Source: JAJEFO01 sp965208685
GTDB taxonomy: Bacteria > Pseudomonadota > Alphaproteobacteria > Rhodobacterales > Rhodobacteraceae
Length of the DNA stretch: 64,000 nucleotides
NCBI GenBank assembly: GCA_965208685.1
Contig: CBDBPL010000007.1
Location: 1,178,001 to 1,242,000, forward strand
Reading direction: 5' to 3'
Both the position numbers and the translations under genes were made by a program. A model generated the notes under the pieces. It searched no databases, had not been told where the DNA came from, and worked only from the letters and a program-made list of their open reading frames with translations. Below, piece after piece: positions 45,309 through 54,057 of the stretch (its first letter is position 1; each line of letters begins with the position of its first letter).

Positions 45309-47051
45309 TCATTGGGCCGTCACGGAGTGGGTCAAGTCGTCCGCCCGGGCATTGACTGCAGATCGAAAGGACTGCAGCGCGTCATCCAAACCATCTACAC
45401 GGTAGCGAAATTCATCGGATATGGACTTGTATCGCGATTGAGCGCGATCGAGAGACGATTGGCTCAAGCCTCTGATTTTCCCTCCTGAATCGTGAGTCAA
45501 AGCCGCTTCCTGGAACGATTCCAGTTCACGCCTCAGGAAGCCAAGGAAGTCATGGATTGCGATCTGCTGACGGGTGATCTTTTCGAAGTGATAACCCATC
45601 GCAGCCAGGTAGATCGCGTCGAGAAGCATGCGGGGATGGTCCTTGGAGACCTTGCCGATGAACTTAGAATAGGCGGGCAGCTGTTCGGCGGAGAGACGAC
45701 GGCGAACGCTCATGAAGGCCAATTCGATCTCGGTCTTGCTCTTGGGCTTTCGAAGATGGCGGACGGGCCTTAGGTGCTTGAACATGGTCAGGCAGCGGCT
45801 GAAGTAGTTTTCCAGGGTCGGATCGTAGAGTGTGGCGATCACTCGCTTGTACCCGTCGATCAATGTGCTGTACTCCAACTCCGTCTTGAAGTTGAGAAGC
45901 ATGGCATTGGTTCCGAGCGGCGTCTCCAGAAGCCGACCCTCAGATTTCATGCGGTCGTACAGGTCCGTGCCCTTCAAGACGGTCAACAAGTAGATGGGAG
46001 CCACAGGAATGCCGGTCTTCTGTACGAACTCGATCTGGGCATCGAACACGCCCGCATCATCACTATCCAGCCCCAGGATGAACCCGCCTTGGACCTGCAT
46101 TCCATGCCGCTGGATCTTGCGGACGGCGTGGTAGAGGTAGTTCTTCTGGGTCTTGTCGGTATTTTGCTGTTTCTTGGTCTTGATCAAGGCATCAGGGTTG
46201 GGAGTTTCGATCCCGACAAACACGGAGTCGAATCCGGCCTCGATCATGGCGTCCATCATGTTGTCCATCAGCGCAAGGTTTGCACTCGCTTCAGTGGCCA
46301 GGGTGAACGGGTAGCCCCTTGCCTTTTGCCAGTCGGCTATCACCGGCAGCAGCCGCAAGGCATCCCGCTTGTTGCCGATGAAGTTGTCGTCAACCAGGAA
46401 GACGGGGCCCCGCCAGCCGAGGCGATAAAGAGAATTAAACTCTTCCACAACTTGTTGCGGAGGCTTTGTGCGTGGCACGCGACCGTAGAGCTTGATGATG
46501 TCGCAAAACTCGCAGTCGAACGGACATCCCCGAGAGAATTGCACGCTCATCGTCGCGTAGTTTGTGATGTCGATGAGGTCGAAGCGCGGAACCGGCGTCC
46601 GCGTTACATCCGGCTTCCGCCTTTCCCGATACGTACTCTTGGCAGCACCATTTTCCAGATCCCGAAGGAACTCCGCGAAGGTTTCTTCGACCTCGTCCAG
46701 CACGAAGTGATCCACCCCCGTGATCTCCTCGTGAAACGTGGTCGGATGCGGCCCTCCTGCAACAACTGAAACGCCCACGCGGTTGCAGCGCTCTACGACA
46801 GTGCGCAGCGACACGTGTTGCGTTATCATCGTGGACGTAAACACGAGATCCGCCCACTCGAGATCCGTGTCACGCAAGGCGCTCACGTTCATGTCGACCA
46901 CGCGAAGCTCGTAGTTCGCGGGAAACATCGCGGCGACCGTTAGCAACCCAAGAGGAGGATGGGTTGCCTTGACTCCCGAAATTTCCAGCGCGTAGTCGGC
47001 GCCCCAGTAAGTCGGAGGGTGTTCAGGGTATACCAGCAGAGCGTTTGGCAT
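45309..47051 (-). CDS. swfC: B12-binding radical SAM protein with DUF4070, SwfC-like
   Basis: A 580-residue radical SAM enzyme. Residues 1-140 form a cobalamin-binding-like Rossmann domain (HPPLGLLTVAAMFP, VVAGGPHPT). The 4Fe-4S motif is SRGCPFDCEFC, with Cys176, Cys180 and Cys183. DUF4070 follows from about residue 370 (AMLLNFKTEL, YFSRCLTMFKHL). Such proteins alkylate or rearrange unactivated carbons. The swf clusters described from sponges contain a radical SAM gene of this kind; here it converges on swfB instead of following it in line. It may methylate or otherwise modify the acyl chain; this is inference. The ATG at 47051 has GTGAGG upstream. Confidence 0.87.
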   Translation of the reverse strand: MPNALLVYPEHPPTYWGADYALEISGVKATHPPLGLLTVAAMFPANYELRVVDMNVSALRDTDLEWADLVFTSTMITQHVSLRTVVERCNRVGVSVVAGGPHPTTFHEEITGVDHFVLDEVEETFAEFLRDLENGAAKSTYRERRKPDVTRTPVPRFDLIDITNYATMSVQFSRGCPFDCEFCDIIKLYGRVPRTKPPQQVVEEFNSLYRLGWRGPVFLVDDNFIGNKRDALRLLPVIADWQKARGYPFTLATEASANLALMDNMMDAMIEAGFDSVFVGIETPNPDALIKTKKQQNTDKTQKNYLYHAVRKIQRHGMQVQGGFILGLDSDDAGVFDAQIEFVQKTGIPVAPIYLLTVLKGTDLYDRMKSEGRLLETPLGTNAMLLNFKTELEYSTLIDGYKRVIATLYDPTLENYFSRCLTMFKHLRPVRHLRKPKSKTEIELAFMSVRRRLSAEQLPAYSKFIGKVSKDHPRMLLDAIYLAAMGYHFEKITRQQIAIHDFLGFLRRELESFQEAALTHDSGGKIRGLSQSSLDRAQSRYKSISDEFRYRVDGLDDALQSFRSAVNARADDLTHSVTAQ

Positions 47052-47813
47052 GTTGGCCTCACTTACGCTCCCACTTCAATTGCGGATTGAGACTATAGGA
47101 TTCGTCGTGAGAAGCGCAAGGGTCGGAGGGCCTTGCAGAGAGCGGATCCGATCCAGCCGGCTCCTGCATTGCCTGTCCATGGATAGACCCTGTGTCCGGA
47201 CTGCCGCGACGAGCGCTGCTACGCCTTGATTGCGTCGAACCCGCGAAGGGAGCCGCACGATTGATCAACCGTCGGTTTTTGCCTGCGCAGTTGCGGAGGA
47301 GGAGGCCCGCTTCCGGTGCCCGCTGCACGTGCACCATCGCCTCGGAGCGGTCAGTGATGGAGGCAAGCCCATCCGCTCGGTTGCCCACCGACACGAATGC
47401 GGTCAAGTTCTGACAGGCCGGTTGGGATCGCGAAATCCGCGACCAATCTTAGCAGACGCAAGCGGAGCACCGAGGCAAACGCACATTGCCAAATTGAAGG
47501 GACAGTTTGCCGTCTCTCGGGCCACTGCATCAAGCACCTGGAATGGGATTTGTGTGGGAACGCCATCACCTACGGAAGGCAGTTCTCGCATGCGGATAAC
47601 GAAAGTGTCATCAAGCCGAGGCGTGTTGTTGGCCGACAAGGTCTCCGGGCAATCGGAAACACGGGACTTCGCGGGCTACTCTACGCGCCCGTCGAGATGG
47701 CTGGGTGCTTGTCGCTTGGACAAGAATGCCAATTCTGGGATGGTTCGCTGCGACTGGCACATATCGCTTGGTGAAGTCGGACCGACAGGCATCCAGAAGC
47801 TACCGAAGGAGCA
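47052..47813. other. Gene-free stretch right of swfC
   Basis: About 760 bases with only short frames without recognisable content; it probably includes the swfC promoter on the minus strand. I see no clear promoter. Confidence 0.35.
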
Positions 47814-47816
47814 GGG

Positions 47817-47936
47817 ATGATGACGGCAAAGGCCAGACGCGGGGAGACCCGCGGGCCGACCTATCAGGCAGTGCTCGACCCAGCGCCCCACACGTTCGTC
47901 GGGGTGCTTGCAGAATCCCGTTCAATCACGAGGAAG
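47817..47936 (+). pseudogene. Uma2-family N-terminal fragment
   Basis: The first about 35 codons (ETRGPTYQAVLDPAPH then VGVLAE) match the start of the complete Uma2 gene at 58804 (ETRRAAYQDVLDAPPH then AEVIAG). The similarity then stops, and no later Uma2 motif is found in any frame. It is a truncated relic. Confidence 0.5.
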
Positions 47937-48170
47937 GGCTGTCGGCTGCCTCAACCAGGACATCGCACGACCTTTCAAGCCAGCCGATGGGCGAGTGCGT
48001 ATCCCTGCATTTGCAGGGGCACGGCCCGTTCGGACTCTCTTCAGGGCTGGCCCAAACAATCCCCGGCAGCAGGTCGCTTTCGGTTTGACCTCATGCGTTC
48101 AGGTGTACTTGGGAGCGTCAATCCGTCCTGCGCTGGCCCTTGCGGCATGCAGTCAGCAAGTGAGTTGAAG

Positions 48171-49076
48171 TCAGTGCGAGACGTCGCCGAGATGCATGAA
48201 CTCTCGAAACGCTGCCGCAGCGCTGTTCAATTCGACGTTGGCGGCCCAGGCCATTCCGACGTCCATGGTTGGCACGTTGTCTGCCAGGGACGCCACCTCG
48301 ACCCTTCTGCCGTCGAGCGACCACTGACGATAGACCATGTCCGAGAGGATCGTCACGCCCATGCCGCCGGCAACCATTGACCTGACCGCCTCAACCGACG
48401 ACGTGCGGAAGACCACGTTCGGGCGGTAGGCGGTCTTGTTCCAGTAGCGCTGAGCGGTGTTGCTGGCCTCGTCCACGGTCAGCATGATGTAGGGTTCTCG
48501 AGATACGTCGGCGAAAGTGATTGTGCCTTGTGCCAGGAGCGGATGCAACGTCGGCAACCAGAGGCGTCGGCGCGACTGCATCAGGGTCTCGAATTTCAGA
48601 CCCTCTTGATCGATGATGTTTGAGGTCAGCATCACGGCCAGATCGAACACGCCGGAGACCAGCCCGTCCTCGATCGCGTCCCGAGGGGCCTCGGTCAGCT
48701 GCAGGCTCACGCTGGGAAAGGATCGCTGGAACCTTTCGAGAAAGGCCGGGATGTAATATCCCGCCACCGTGTAGGTCAGTGCCAGCCGCAGCAGTCCCTG
48801 TATGTCGTCCCGCTTGCGGCGCGGCGCCTGAACCGCTTCGTCCACCGCCGCCATGATGCGGCGGGCATGGTCCAGGAAGATGTTGCCTTCATATGTCAGG
48901 GAAACGCCGCCGCCATGCCGGACGAACAGTGGCGTCCCGATGGTCTCCTCGAGCTGCTTGATTGCCGTCGTCAGCGCGGATTGAGAGACATTGAGTCCCT
49001 TCGCGGCACGCGAGACCTGTCCGGCGTTCGCGACGGCGGCGAAGTAGCGGATCTGTCGCAGGGAGGGCTGCTTCAT
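48171..49076 (-). CDS. LysR-family transcriptional regulator
   Basis: A 301-residue LysR regulator. The N-terminal winged helix-turn-helix reads LRQIRYFAAVANAGQVSRAAKGLNVSQSALTTAIKQLEE. The C-terminal effector-binding domain contains LRLALTYTVAGYYIPAFLERF and GMGVTILSDMVYRQW. It is divergent from the TorT-like/biotin carboxylase operon, with a 302-base AT-rich gap between, so it very likely controls that operon in response to the imported compound. The end of the gene overlaps nothing. Confidence 0.92.
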   Translation of the reverse strand: MKQPSLRQIRYFAAVANAGQVSRAAKGLNVSQSALTTAIKQLEETIGTPLFVRHGGGVSLTYEGNIFLDHARRIMAAVDEAVQAPRRKRDDIQGLLRLALTYTVAGYYIPAFLERFQRSFPSVSLQLTEAPRDAIEDGLVSGVFDLAVMLTSNIIDQEGLKFETLMQSRRRLWLPTLHPLLAQGTITFADVSREPYIMLTVDEASNTAQRYWNKTAYRPNVVFRTSSVEAVRSMVAGGMGVTILSDMVYRQWSLDGRRVEVASLADNVPTMDVGMAWAANVELNSAAAAFREFMHLGDVSH

Positions 49077-49378
49077 TTTTTATAATCTAGATCTGTTTTT
49101 TCTATTTTTCGTAATGCATCCTAGGCGCGCTCCTCGGCTCTGGCAAGCTGCCAGATGCTGATCTGTATCAAAAAATTCCCGCCATAATATATAGATATGG
49201 GAATCTTGGCATATTTGTGCCAACGCGATCCGGCACATGTCCGTCAATGCTCAAATATTAATTACTTTGAACTTAAGAAAGTAATATTCATATTTTACAA
49301 TGAATTGGGGCGCACTTACACTCCCGGCAGGCCGCCCGTTGGCGGTTCAAACCTGAATTCTGTCCCCGGGAGGAAGAC
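49077..49378. promoter_or_regulatory. AT-rich divergent control region of LysR and transporter operon
   Basis: A much more AT-rich stretch than its surroundings. It holds a 7-bp dyad TCTGGCA-AGC-TGCCAGA (49139-49155), and an imperfect dyad with ATTCCC, CCATA, TATGG and GGGAAT (49175-49204). These are candidate LysR binding and RNA polymerase sites. The transporter start follows CCCGGGAGGAAGAC. Confidence 0.5.
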
Positions 49379-50458
49379 ATGAGAACGTCAAATGCACTGC
49401 TTTCAGGATCGTCCGCGCTGGCGTTGGCGCTGGTGCTCGGCAGCACGGCGCAGGCCGAAACCTGGTATCCTTACACGGTCGAGGTCTGGGATCCGCCGTT
49501 CGACATGTCCAGCCCGCGCACCAGCCTGGACTACGTGCCGCTGGAGACGGCCAGCCAGAAATGGGATCTCTGCATTTCCTTCCCGCACATGAAGGATGCC
49601 TACTGGCTGGGTGTCGACTATGGCGTGGTCGACGAGGCCAGGCGCCTGGGCGTTTCGGCCGCCGTCGTCGAGGCCGGCGGATACACCGAACTCAGCACCC
49701 AGATTTCCCAGATCGAGGATTGCGTTTCGGCCGGGGCTGACGCGGTGATCATCGGCGCTATTTCCTTTGACGGTCTGAACAATCTTGTCGGCGAGATCCG
49801 GGCAAGGGGCATCCCGGTGATCGACGTGATCAACGGCATGTCGTCGGACCAGCTGTCAGCCAAGTCGCTTGTCTCCTTCGGCGAGATGGGCGCAAAGGCC
49901 GGCGAGTTCCTGGCCAGCGAGCACCCGGCTGGCGGCGATGCGGTCAAGGCCGCCTGGTTCCCCGGACCTGCGGGCGCCGGCTGGGTCGAGGCGGGCAATG
50001 CGGGCTTTGCGGGTGCCATCGAGGGCAGCGCCGTCGATCTGGTCGACACAAGGTACGGAGACACCGGCAAGGAAGTGCAGGCCAAGCTGGTCGAGGACAC
50101 GCTCGAGGCACATCCCGACCTCGGCTACATTGTCGGCACGGCAGTGACCGCCGAGGCAGCGGTGCCGATCCTGCGCTCGCGCGGGCTGGCCGACCAGGTC
50201 AAGGTGATCTCGTACTACTACACGCCCGGCGTGGACCGCGGCATTGCGCGTGGCCAGATTCTCGCCGCGCCAACCGACTCGACGGTGATCCAGGGACGCA
50301 TTGCCGTCGACCAGGCGGTGCGCATTCTCGAAGGCGAGGAGTACGTCAGGCACGCGGGTCCCGCGCTGTACGTGGTGACGCAGGAAAACCATGGCGAGTT
50401 CGACCCGTCGTCAACCCTCGCTCCTGACGGGTTTCGCCCGGTCTTCACAGTAGAATAG
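49379..50458 (+). CDS. TorT-family periplasmic binding protein of an ABC importer
   Basis: A 359-residue periplasmic protein with signal peptide ALALALVLGSTAQA. It has strong TorT-type text: YPYTVEVWDPPFDMSSPR, CISFPHMKDAYWLGVDYG, VEAGGYTELSTQISQIEDC, AWFPGPAGAGWVEAGN and AAPTDSTVIQGRIAVDQAVRILEG. TorT in E. coli binds trimethylamine N-oxide and works with the TorS sensor. Here no sensor kinase is near, and the gene is followed by an RbsA-type ATPase and a permease. It more likely acts as the substrate-binding subunit of an importer. The ligand is unknown; the operon suggests a nitrogenous cyclic compound. Confidence 0.88.
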   Translation: MRTSNALLSGSSALALALVLGSTAQAETWYPYTVEVWDPPFDMSSPRTSLDYVPLETASQKWDLCISFPHMKDAYWLGVDYGVVDEARRLGVSAAVVEAGGYTELSTQISQIEDCVSAGADAVIIGAISFDGLNNLVGEIRARGIPVIDVINGMSSDQLSAKSLVSFGEMGAKAGEFLASEHPAGGDAVKAAWFPGPAGAGWVEAGNAGFAGAIEGSAVDLVDTRYGDTGKEVQAKLVEDTLEAHPDLGYIVGTAVTAEAAVPILRSRGLADQVKVISYYYTPGVDRGIARGQILAAPTDSTVIQGRIAVDQAVRILEGEEYVRHAGPALYVVTQENHGEFDPSSTLAPDGFRPVFTVE

Positions 50459-50509
50459 CGCAGGGGCTGGCCATTTCTCCTCCTGCTCAGCCATGCGCAA
50501 GGGATGGCG

Positions 50510-50530
50510 CCTCGTCCGATGCGGGCGAGG
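50510..50530 (+). terminator. Hairpin at the binding-protein/ATPase junction
   Basis: CCTCGTCCG (50510-50518), loop ATG, CGGGCGAGG (50522-50530) pair over nine positions with one G-U. The last stem base is the first base of the GTG start codon of the ATPase gene, so the structure could limit translation initiation. It parallels the hairpins after the other three binding-protein genes. Confidence 0.5.
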
Positions 50531-52026
50531 TGCTGGTCGCGACCCGCTCCATCACCAAGGACTATCCGGGGGTGCGGGCACTCGACTCGGTTGATTTCGA
50601 CCTCCGAGCTGGTGAAGTGCACGTGCTCTTCGGAGAAAACGGCGCCGGCAAGTCGACCCTGATCTCGATCCTTGCCGGGGCCGTCCAGCCCACGTCGGGC
50701 AAGCTCCATTTCAGGGGCCGGCAGGTCTCGCTCCATTCGGTGCACGACGCGCGCGAACTGGGGATATCGGCTGTCTTCCAGGACTTTTCCCTGGTTCCGC
50801 AGATGACTGTCGAGGAAAACCTCTTTCTAGGTGCGGAACCGAGAAGGGGCGCATTCCTTGATCGGCTGCGCTGTCGAGAGCGCTCGCGTGCGATGCTGGA
50901 TGAACTGGACTTCCGCATCGATCCGGCCGCACGCGTCGGTCACCTGACGCGGGCGGAGCAGCAGATGGTGGAGATTGCAAAGGCGTTCCGATCTGACCTG
51001 TCTGTGCTGATCCTTGACGAGCCGACTGCGTCCCTGACCAGCCACGAGACAGATCAGCTCTTCAACCTGATCGGCGAACTGACGGCGCGCGGCATCGGCA
51101 TTGTCTACATCACTCACCGCATGGCGGAGATTCGGCAGATCGGCAGCCGCATCACCGTGCTGCGAGACGGGCGCCATGTCGACACGGTGAATGCGCAAGA
51201 CGCTTCAGAAGGCGACCTCGTTCAGTTGATGACTGGCCGCGAGGTGGGCAAGATATTTCCCGAGCGGATCACGCGGCCCGCGGGCGACACCGTGCTGAGG
51301 ATCGAGGAACTGACGACGCGCGACGGAACCGTGGAAGGCGCTTCGGTCGAAGTGCGGGCAGGCGAGATCGTGGGGCTCGCGGGCTTGGTCGGCTCTGGCA
51401 AGTCCGAACTCCTGCAGGCGGCCTTTGGATCCAGGTCGATTGCCGCAGGACGCGTGCACTATCTTGGCCGCGAGACCACCGGCCACGGGCCGAAACGGAA
51501 CATCCGCGACGGGTTTCTCTACCTGCCTCCTGACCGACGTTCCGAGGGACTGATGATGATGCGCCCGGCACGCGAGAACGTTGCGCTGGCCGCTCTGGAC
51601 ATTAGGCCCTTTTCGAGCGGTCCGGCTCTGACCCTGCGTGGCGAACGGCGGGCGGTGAGCGGCATGGCCGACCGTGTCAACCTGCAGCCACGGCAGATCG
51701 AACGGACAGTTGACCAGTTCTCGGGCGGCAACCAGCAGAAGGTGATGCTGGCCCGGAGCCTCACGCGGGAATTCCGCCTGATCGCCTTTGACGAGCCGAC
51801 GGTCGGCGTCGATGTGGGCACGCGGGCAGCGATCTACGAGTTCATCGTGGAACTTGCGCGAAATCGCGTGGCAATAGTTCTCATCTCGTCCGATCTGCCG
51901 GAAATCCTGCACCTCTCAACGAGGGCCTACGTGTTCTATCGAGGTCACGTGCAAGCGGAACTCCACGGTGCCGATATCACCGAGGAGGCGGTCCTGGCGC
52001 ACTTCTTTGAAAGAGGCGCAGCCTGA
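50530..52026 (+). CDS. ABC transporter ATP-binding protein, RbsA/MglA type (two cassettes)
   Basis: A 498-residue tandem ATPase. Cassette 1 has Walker A GENGAGKSTL, a signature-region LTRAEQQMVEIAKA and Walker B VLILDEPTASLT. Cassette 2 has the degenerate Walker A GLVGSGKSELL, the signature SGGNQQKVMLARSL and Walker B LIAFDEPTVGVDVGTR. This is the CUT2 family layout. It starts with GTG at 50530, at the base of a hairpin, and its stop codon overlaps the permease start. Confidence 0.92.
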   Translation: MLVATRSITKDYPGVRALDSVDFDLRAGEVHVLFGENGAGKSTLISILAGAVQPTSGKLHFRGRQVSLHSVHDARELGISAVFQDFSLVPQMTVEENLFLGAEPRRGAFLDRLRCRERSRAMLDELDFRIDPAARVGHLTRAEQQMVEIAKAFRSDLSVLILDEPTASLTSHETDQLFNLIGELTARGIGIVYITHRMAEIRQIGSRITVLRDGRHVDTVNAQDASEGDLVQLMTGREVGKIFPERITRPAGDTVLRIEELTTRDGTVEGASVEVRAGEIVGLAGLVGSGKSELLQAAFGSRSIAAGRVHYLGRETTGHGPKRNIRDGFLYLPPDRRSEGLMMMRPARENVALAALDIRPFSSGPALTLRGERRAVSGMADRVNLQPRQIERTVDQFSGGNQQKVMLARSLTREFRLIAFDEPTVGVDVGTRAAIYEFIVELARNRVAIVLISSDLPEILHLSTRAYVFYRGHVQAELHGADITEEAVLAHFFERGAA

Positions 52027-53042
52027 TGGCCGTGGAACGGGCAGCGGAAGGTGCAGTGGCTCGCTTTCTCAAGCGGGCGTTCGTCCGGCTCGGCATTCTG
52101 CCCTTCCTGCTGCTGGCCGCCCTGGTGATCTTCACGCTGATGTCGGAGAACTTCCTGACATCGCGCAACCTGACAAACGTGCTCAGGCAGTCGGTCTATC
52201 TGACGATCGTGTCCATCGGGCAGATGCTGGCGCTCTTGACCGGCGGATTCGACCTGTCTGTAGGCACGGTCCTCGCCTTGGCGTCGGTGGCCGGCGCGAT
52301 GGCCATGGCCGCCGTCTACGCTGCGATGCCGGAGGCCGTCTGGCTGTCGATTGCCGTCGGATGCCTCGCCGGGATCGCGGCGGGCACGATGATCGGCGTA
52401 GTGAATGGCGTCGGCGTGGCCTTCTTCAACGTCTCGCCCTTCATGATGTCGCTGGGCATGGCATCCGTGGGTTTCGGCATTGCGCTCTACTTGACTGGCG
52501 GCGTGCCGGTCTATGGAATGCCCATTCGGTTCGGTGACACCTTCGGCTTTGGAAACCTGTTTGGAATTCCCACGCCTGTGCTGGTGGCCGCATTCCTGGT
52601 GCTGGCCCTCTACGTCTTTTTGTACCGCACCCCGTACGGCCGGCACTTCTACGCCGTGGGCGGCAATCGCAAGGCGGCGTCGCTTTCGGGAATCAACACG
52701 CGTGGCACGCTTTTTCTGACCTATGTGCTCTGCGCACTCTTCGCCGCCGTGGCGGGAATGCTGCTGACCGCGCGCCTGGACACGGGAGAAGCCAACATCG
52801 GCGCTTCGATGCCATTGGAATCGATCGCCGCCTGCGTCATTGCGGGTGTCAGCCTTCGCGGAGGAGTGGGGCGGCTGGAAAACGTCGTTCTTGGCGCGCT
52901 CTTCATTGGCCTGGTGCAGAACGGGATGAACCTCGCCCGGATCGAGAGCTACCTGCAGATGGTTGTCCTGGGCGCACTGCTGATCCTGGCGGTGATCGCC
53001 GACCAGGTCCGCCTGAAGTGCCTGGCGACCTTGAAAGACTAG
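52026..53042 (+). CDS. ABC transporter permease, RbsC type
   Basis: A 338-residue CUT2-type permease with LTIVSIGQMLALLTGGFDLSVGTVLALA, NVSPFMMSLGMASVGFGIAL and SIAACVIAGVSLRGGVGRLE, the usual channel signatures. It overlaps the ATPase gene by one base (TGATG). It forms the membrane channel for the substrate captured by the TorT-like protein. It is followed after 12 bases by pxpA, indicating a single operon for uptake and breakdown. Confidence 0.92.
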   Translation: MAVERAAEGAVARFLKRAFVRLGILPFLLLAALVIFTLMSENFLTSRNLTNVLRQSVYLTIVSIGQMLALLTGGFDLSVGTVLALASVAGAMAMAAVYAAMPEAVWLSIAVGCLAGIAAGTMIGVVNGVGVAFFNVSPFMMSLGMASVGFGIALYLTGGVPVYGMPIRFGDTFGFGNLFGIPTPVLVAAFLVLALYVFLYRTPYGRHFYAVGGNRKAASLSGINTRGTLFLTYVLCALFAAVAGMLLTARLDTGEANIGASMPLESIAACVIAGVSLRGGVGRLENVVLGALFIGLVQNGMNLARIESYLQMVVLGALLILAVIADQVRLKCLATLKD

Positions 53043-53054
53043 GGAGGATACGCC

Positions 53055-53783
53055 GTGCGGGTGGACATCAACTGTGACATGGGCGAGAGCTTTGGCCTCT
53101 ACCGCATGGGCAACGATGCGGGCATGATGCCATACATCACCCAGGCCAATGTCGCCTGCGGCTTTCATGGCTCCGATCCCAACCACATGCGCAGCACGGT
53201 CGCCCTGGCCAAGCGGCACGGGGTCAAGGTGGGTGCACACGTCTCGCTGCCCGACCTGGCCGGGTTCGGGCGGCGAGAGATGAAGATCGATCGCGAAGAG
53301 CTGGTCAACATCATGCTCTATCAGATCGGCGCACTCATTTCCTTCCTGAAACTGGAGGGCATGGCACTCTGCCATCTCAAGCCGCATGGCGCGCTCTATG
53401 GCATGGCGGCCCGGCAAGAGCACATTGCCGAAGCTGTGGCCGATGCCGCGGCGGTGTACGGCGTGCCCGTCACCGGAATAACCGGAACATTGCATGAAAA
53501 GGTCTACACGCGACGAGGCGTGGGCTTCCTGCCGGAGTTCTTCGCAGATCTGGATTATGATGACGAAGGTCACTTGATCATCACGCGCAAGCACGAGGCC
53601 GTAGCTCCGGAGCTTGCCGCAAGCCGCGCCGTGGCCGCCGTTCGCGACGGAACGCTGACCACTGTTGGCGGCAGGTCGCTGCCGGTGCGCGCCGAAACGG
53701 TCTGCATCCATTCCGACACGCCAAATGCGGTGAAGATCGGGCAGGCTGTCAACTTCGCACTCAGCCAACTCGACGTCTCGTGA
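53055..53783 (+). CDS. pxpA: PxpA-like 5-oxoprolinase subunit (LamB/YcsF family)
   Basis: A 242-residue LamB/YcsF protein with DINCDMGESFGLYRMG, NVACGFHGSDP, GAHVSLPDLAGFGRREM and HLKPHGALYGMAA. In E. coli and Bacillus PxpA works with PxpB and PxpC as an ATP-dependent 5-oxoprolinase that opens pyroglutamate to glutamate. It starts with GTG behind GGGAGGA. In this operon biotin carrier and biotin carboxylase genes lie between it and pxpB/pxpC, so the true reaction may involve carboxylation. Confidence 0.9.
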   Translation: MRVDINCDMGESFGLYRMGNDAGMMPYITQANVACGFHGSDPNHMRSTVALAKRHGVKVGAHVSLPDLAGFGRREMKIDREELVNIMLYQIGALISFLKLEGMALCHLKPHGALYGMAARQEHIAEAVADAAAVYGVPVTGITGTLHEKVYTRRGVGFLPEFFADLDYDDEGHLIITRKHEAVAPELAASRAVAAVRDGTLTTVGGRSLPVRAETVCIHSDTPNAVKIGQAVNFALSQLDVS

Positions 53784-53815
53784 GCGTCGTGGCGGGTCCA
53801 ACGGGAGGAAATTCC

Positions 53816-54055
53816 ATGGCCAGACACGAAATCAGGTCCCCCATTCCGGGCACATTCTATCGCAGGCCCGCGCCCGACGAACCGCCCTTTGTGGACGTCG
53901 GCGATGCCGTGGCCGACGGCGACGTGGTGGCGCTTGTTGAAGTGATGAAGTCCTTTCACCCGATCAAGGCGGATGTCGAGGGCACCGTTTCGGGCTTTCC
54001 GCTGGAAGATGGTGAACCCGTGTCCGCCGGGATGACCATCGTTGAGCTGGACTGA
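53816..54055 (+). CDS. Biotin carboxyl carrier protein (free biotinyl domain)
   Basis: A 79-residue biotinyl domain; the biotin-accepting Lys is in VEVMKSFHPIKAD, a variant of the canonical EAMKM. The N-terminal text is IRSPIPGTFYRRPAPDEPPFVDVGD, and ends with PVSAGMTIVELD. It carries carboxybiotin between the biotin carboxylase encoded three bases downstream and an acceptor site. The ATG at 53816 follows GGGAGGAAATTCC. It lacks the long N-terminal extension of AccB, so it is probably dedicated to this pathway rather than fatty-acid synthesis. Confidence 0.88.
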   Translation: MARHEIRSPIPGTFYRRPAPDEPPFVDVGDAVADGDVVALVEVMKSFHPIKADVEGTVSGFPLEDGEPVSAGMTIVELD

Positions 54056-54057
54056 CC

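Noticed and set aside
47397..47774. A 125-codon plus-strand frame right of swfC
   Set aside because: No domain and no ribosome site; the opposite strand is equally featureless.
51945..53801. A 618-codon minus-strand open frame opposite the permease and pxpA genes
   Set aside because: It runs antisense to two well-supported genes and its translation is low-complexity, rich in His, Gln and Arg; it is a shadow of GC-rich coding sequence.
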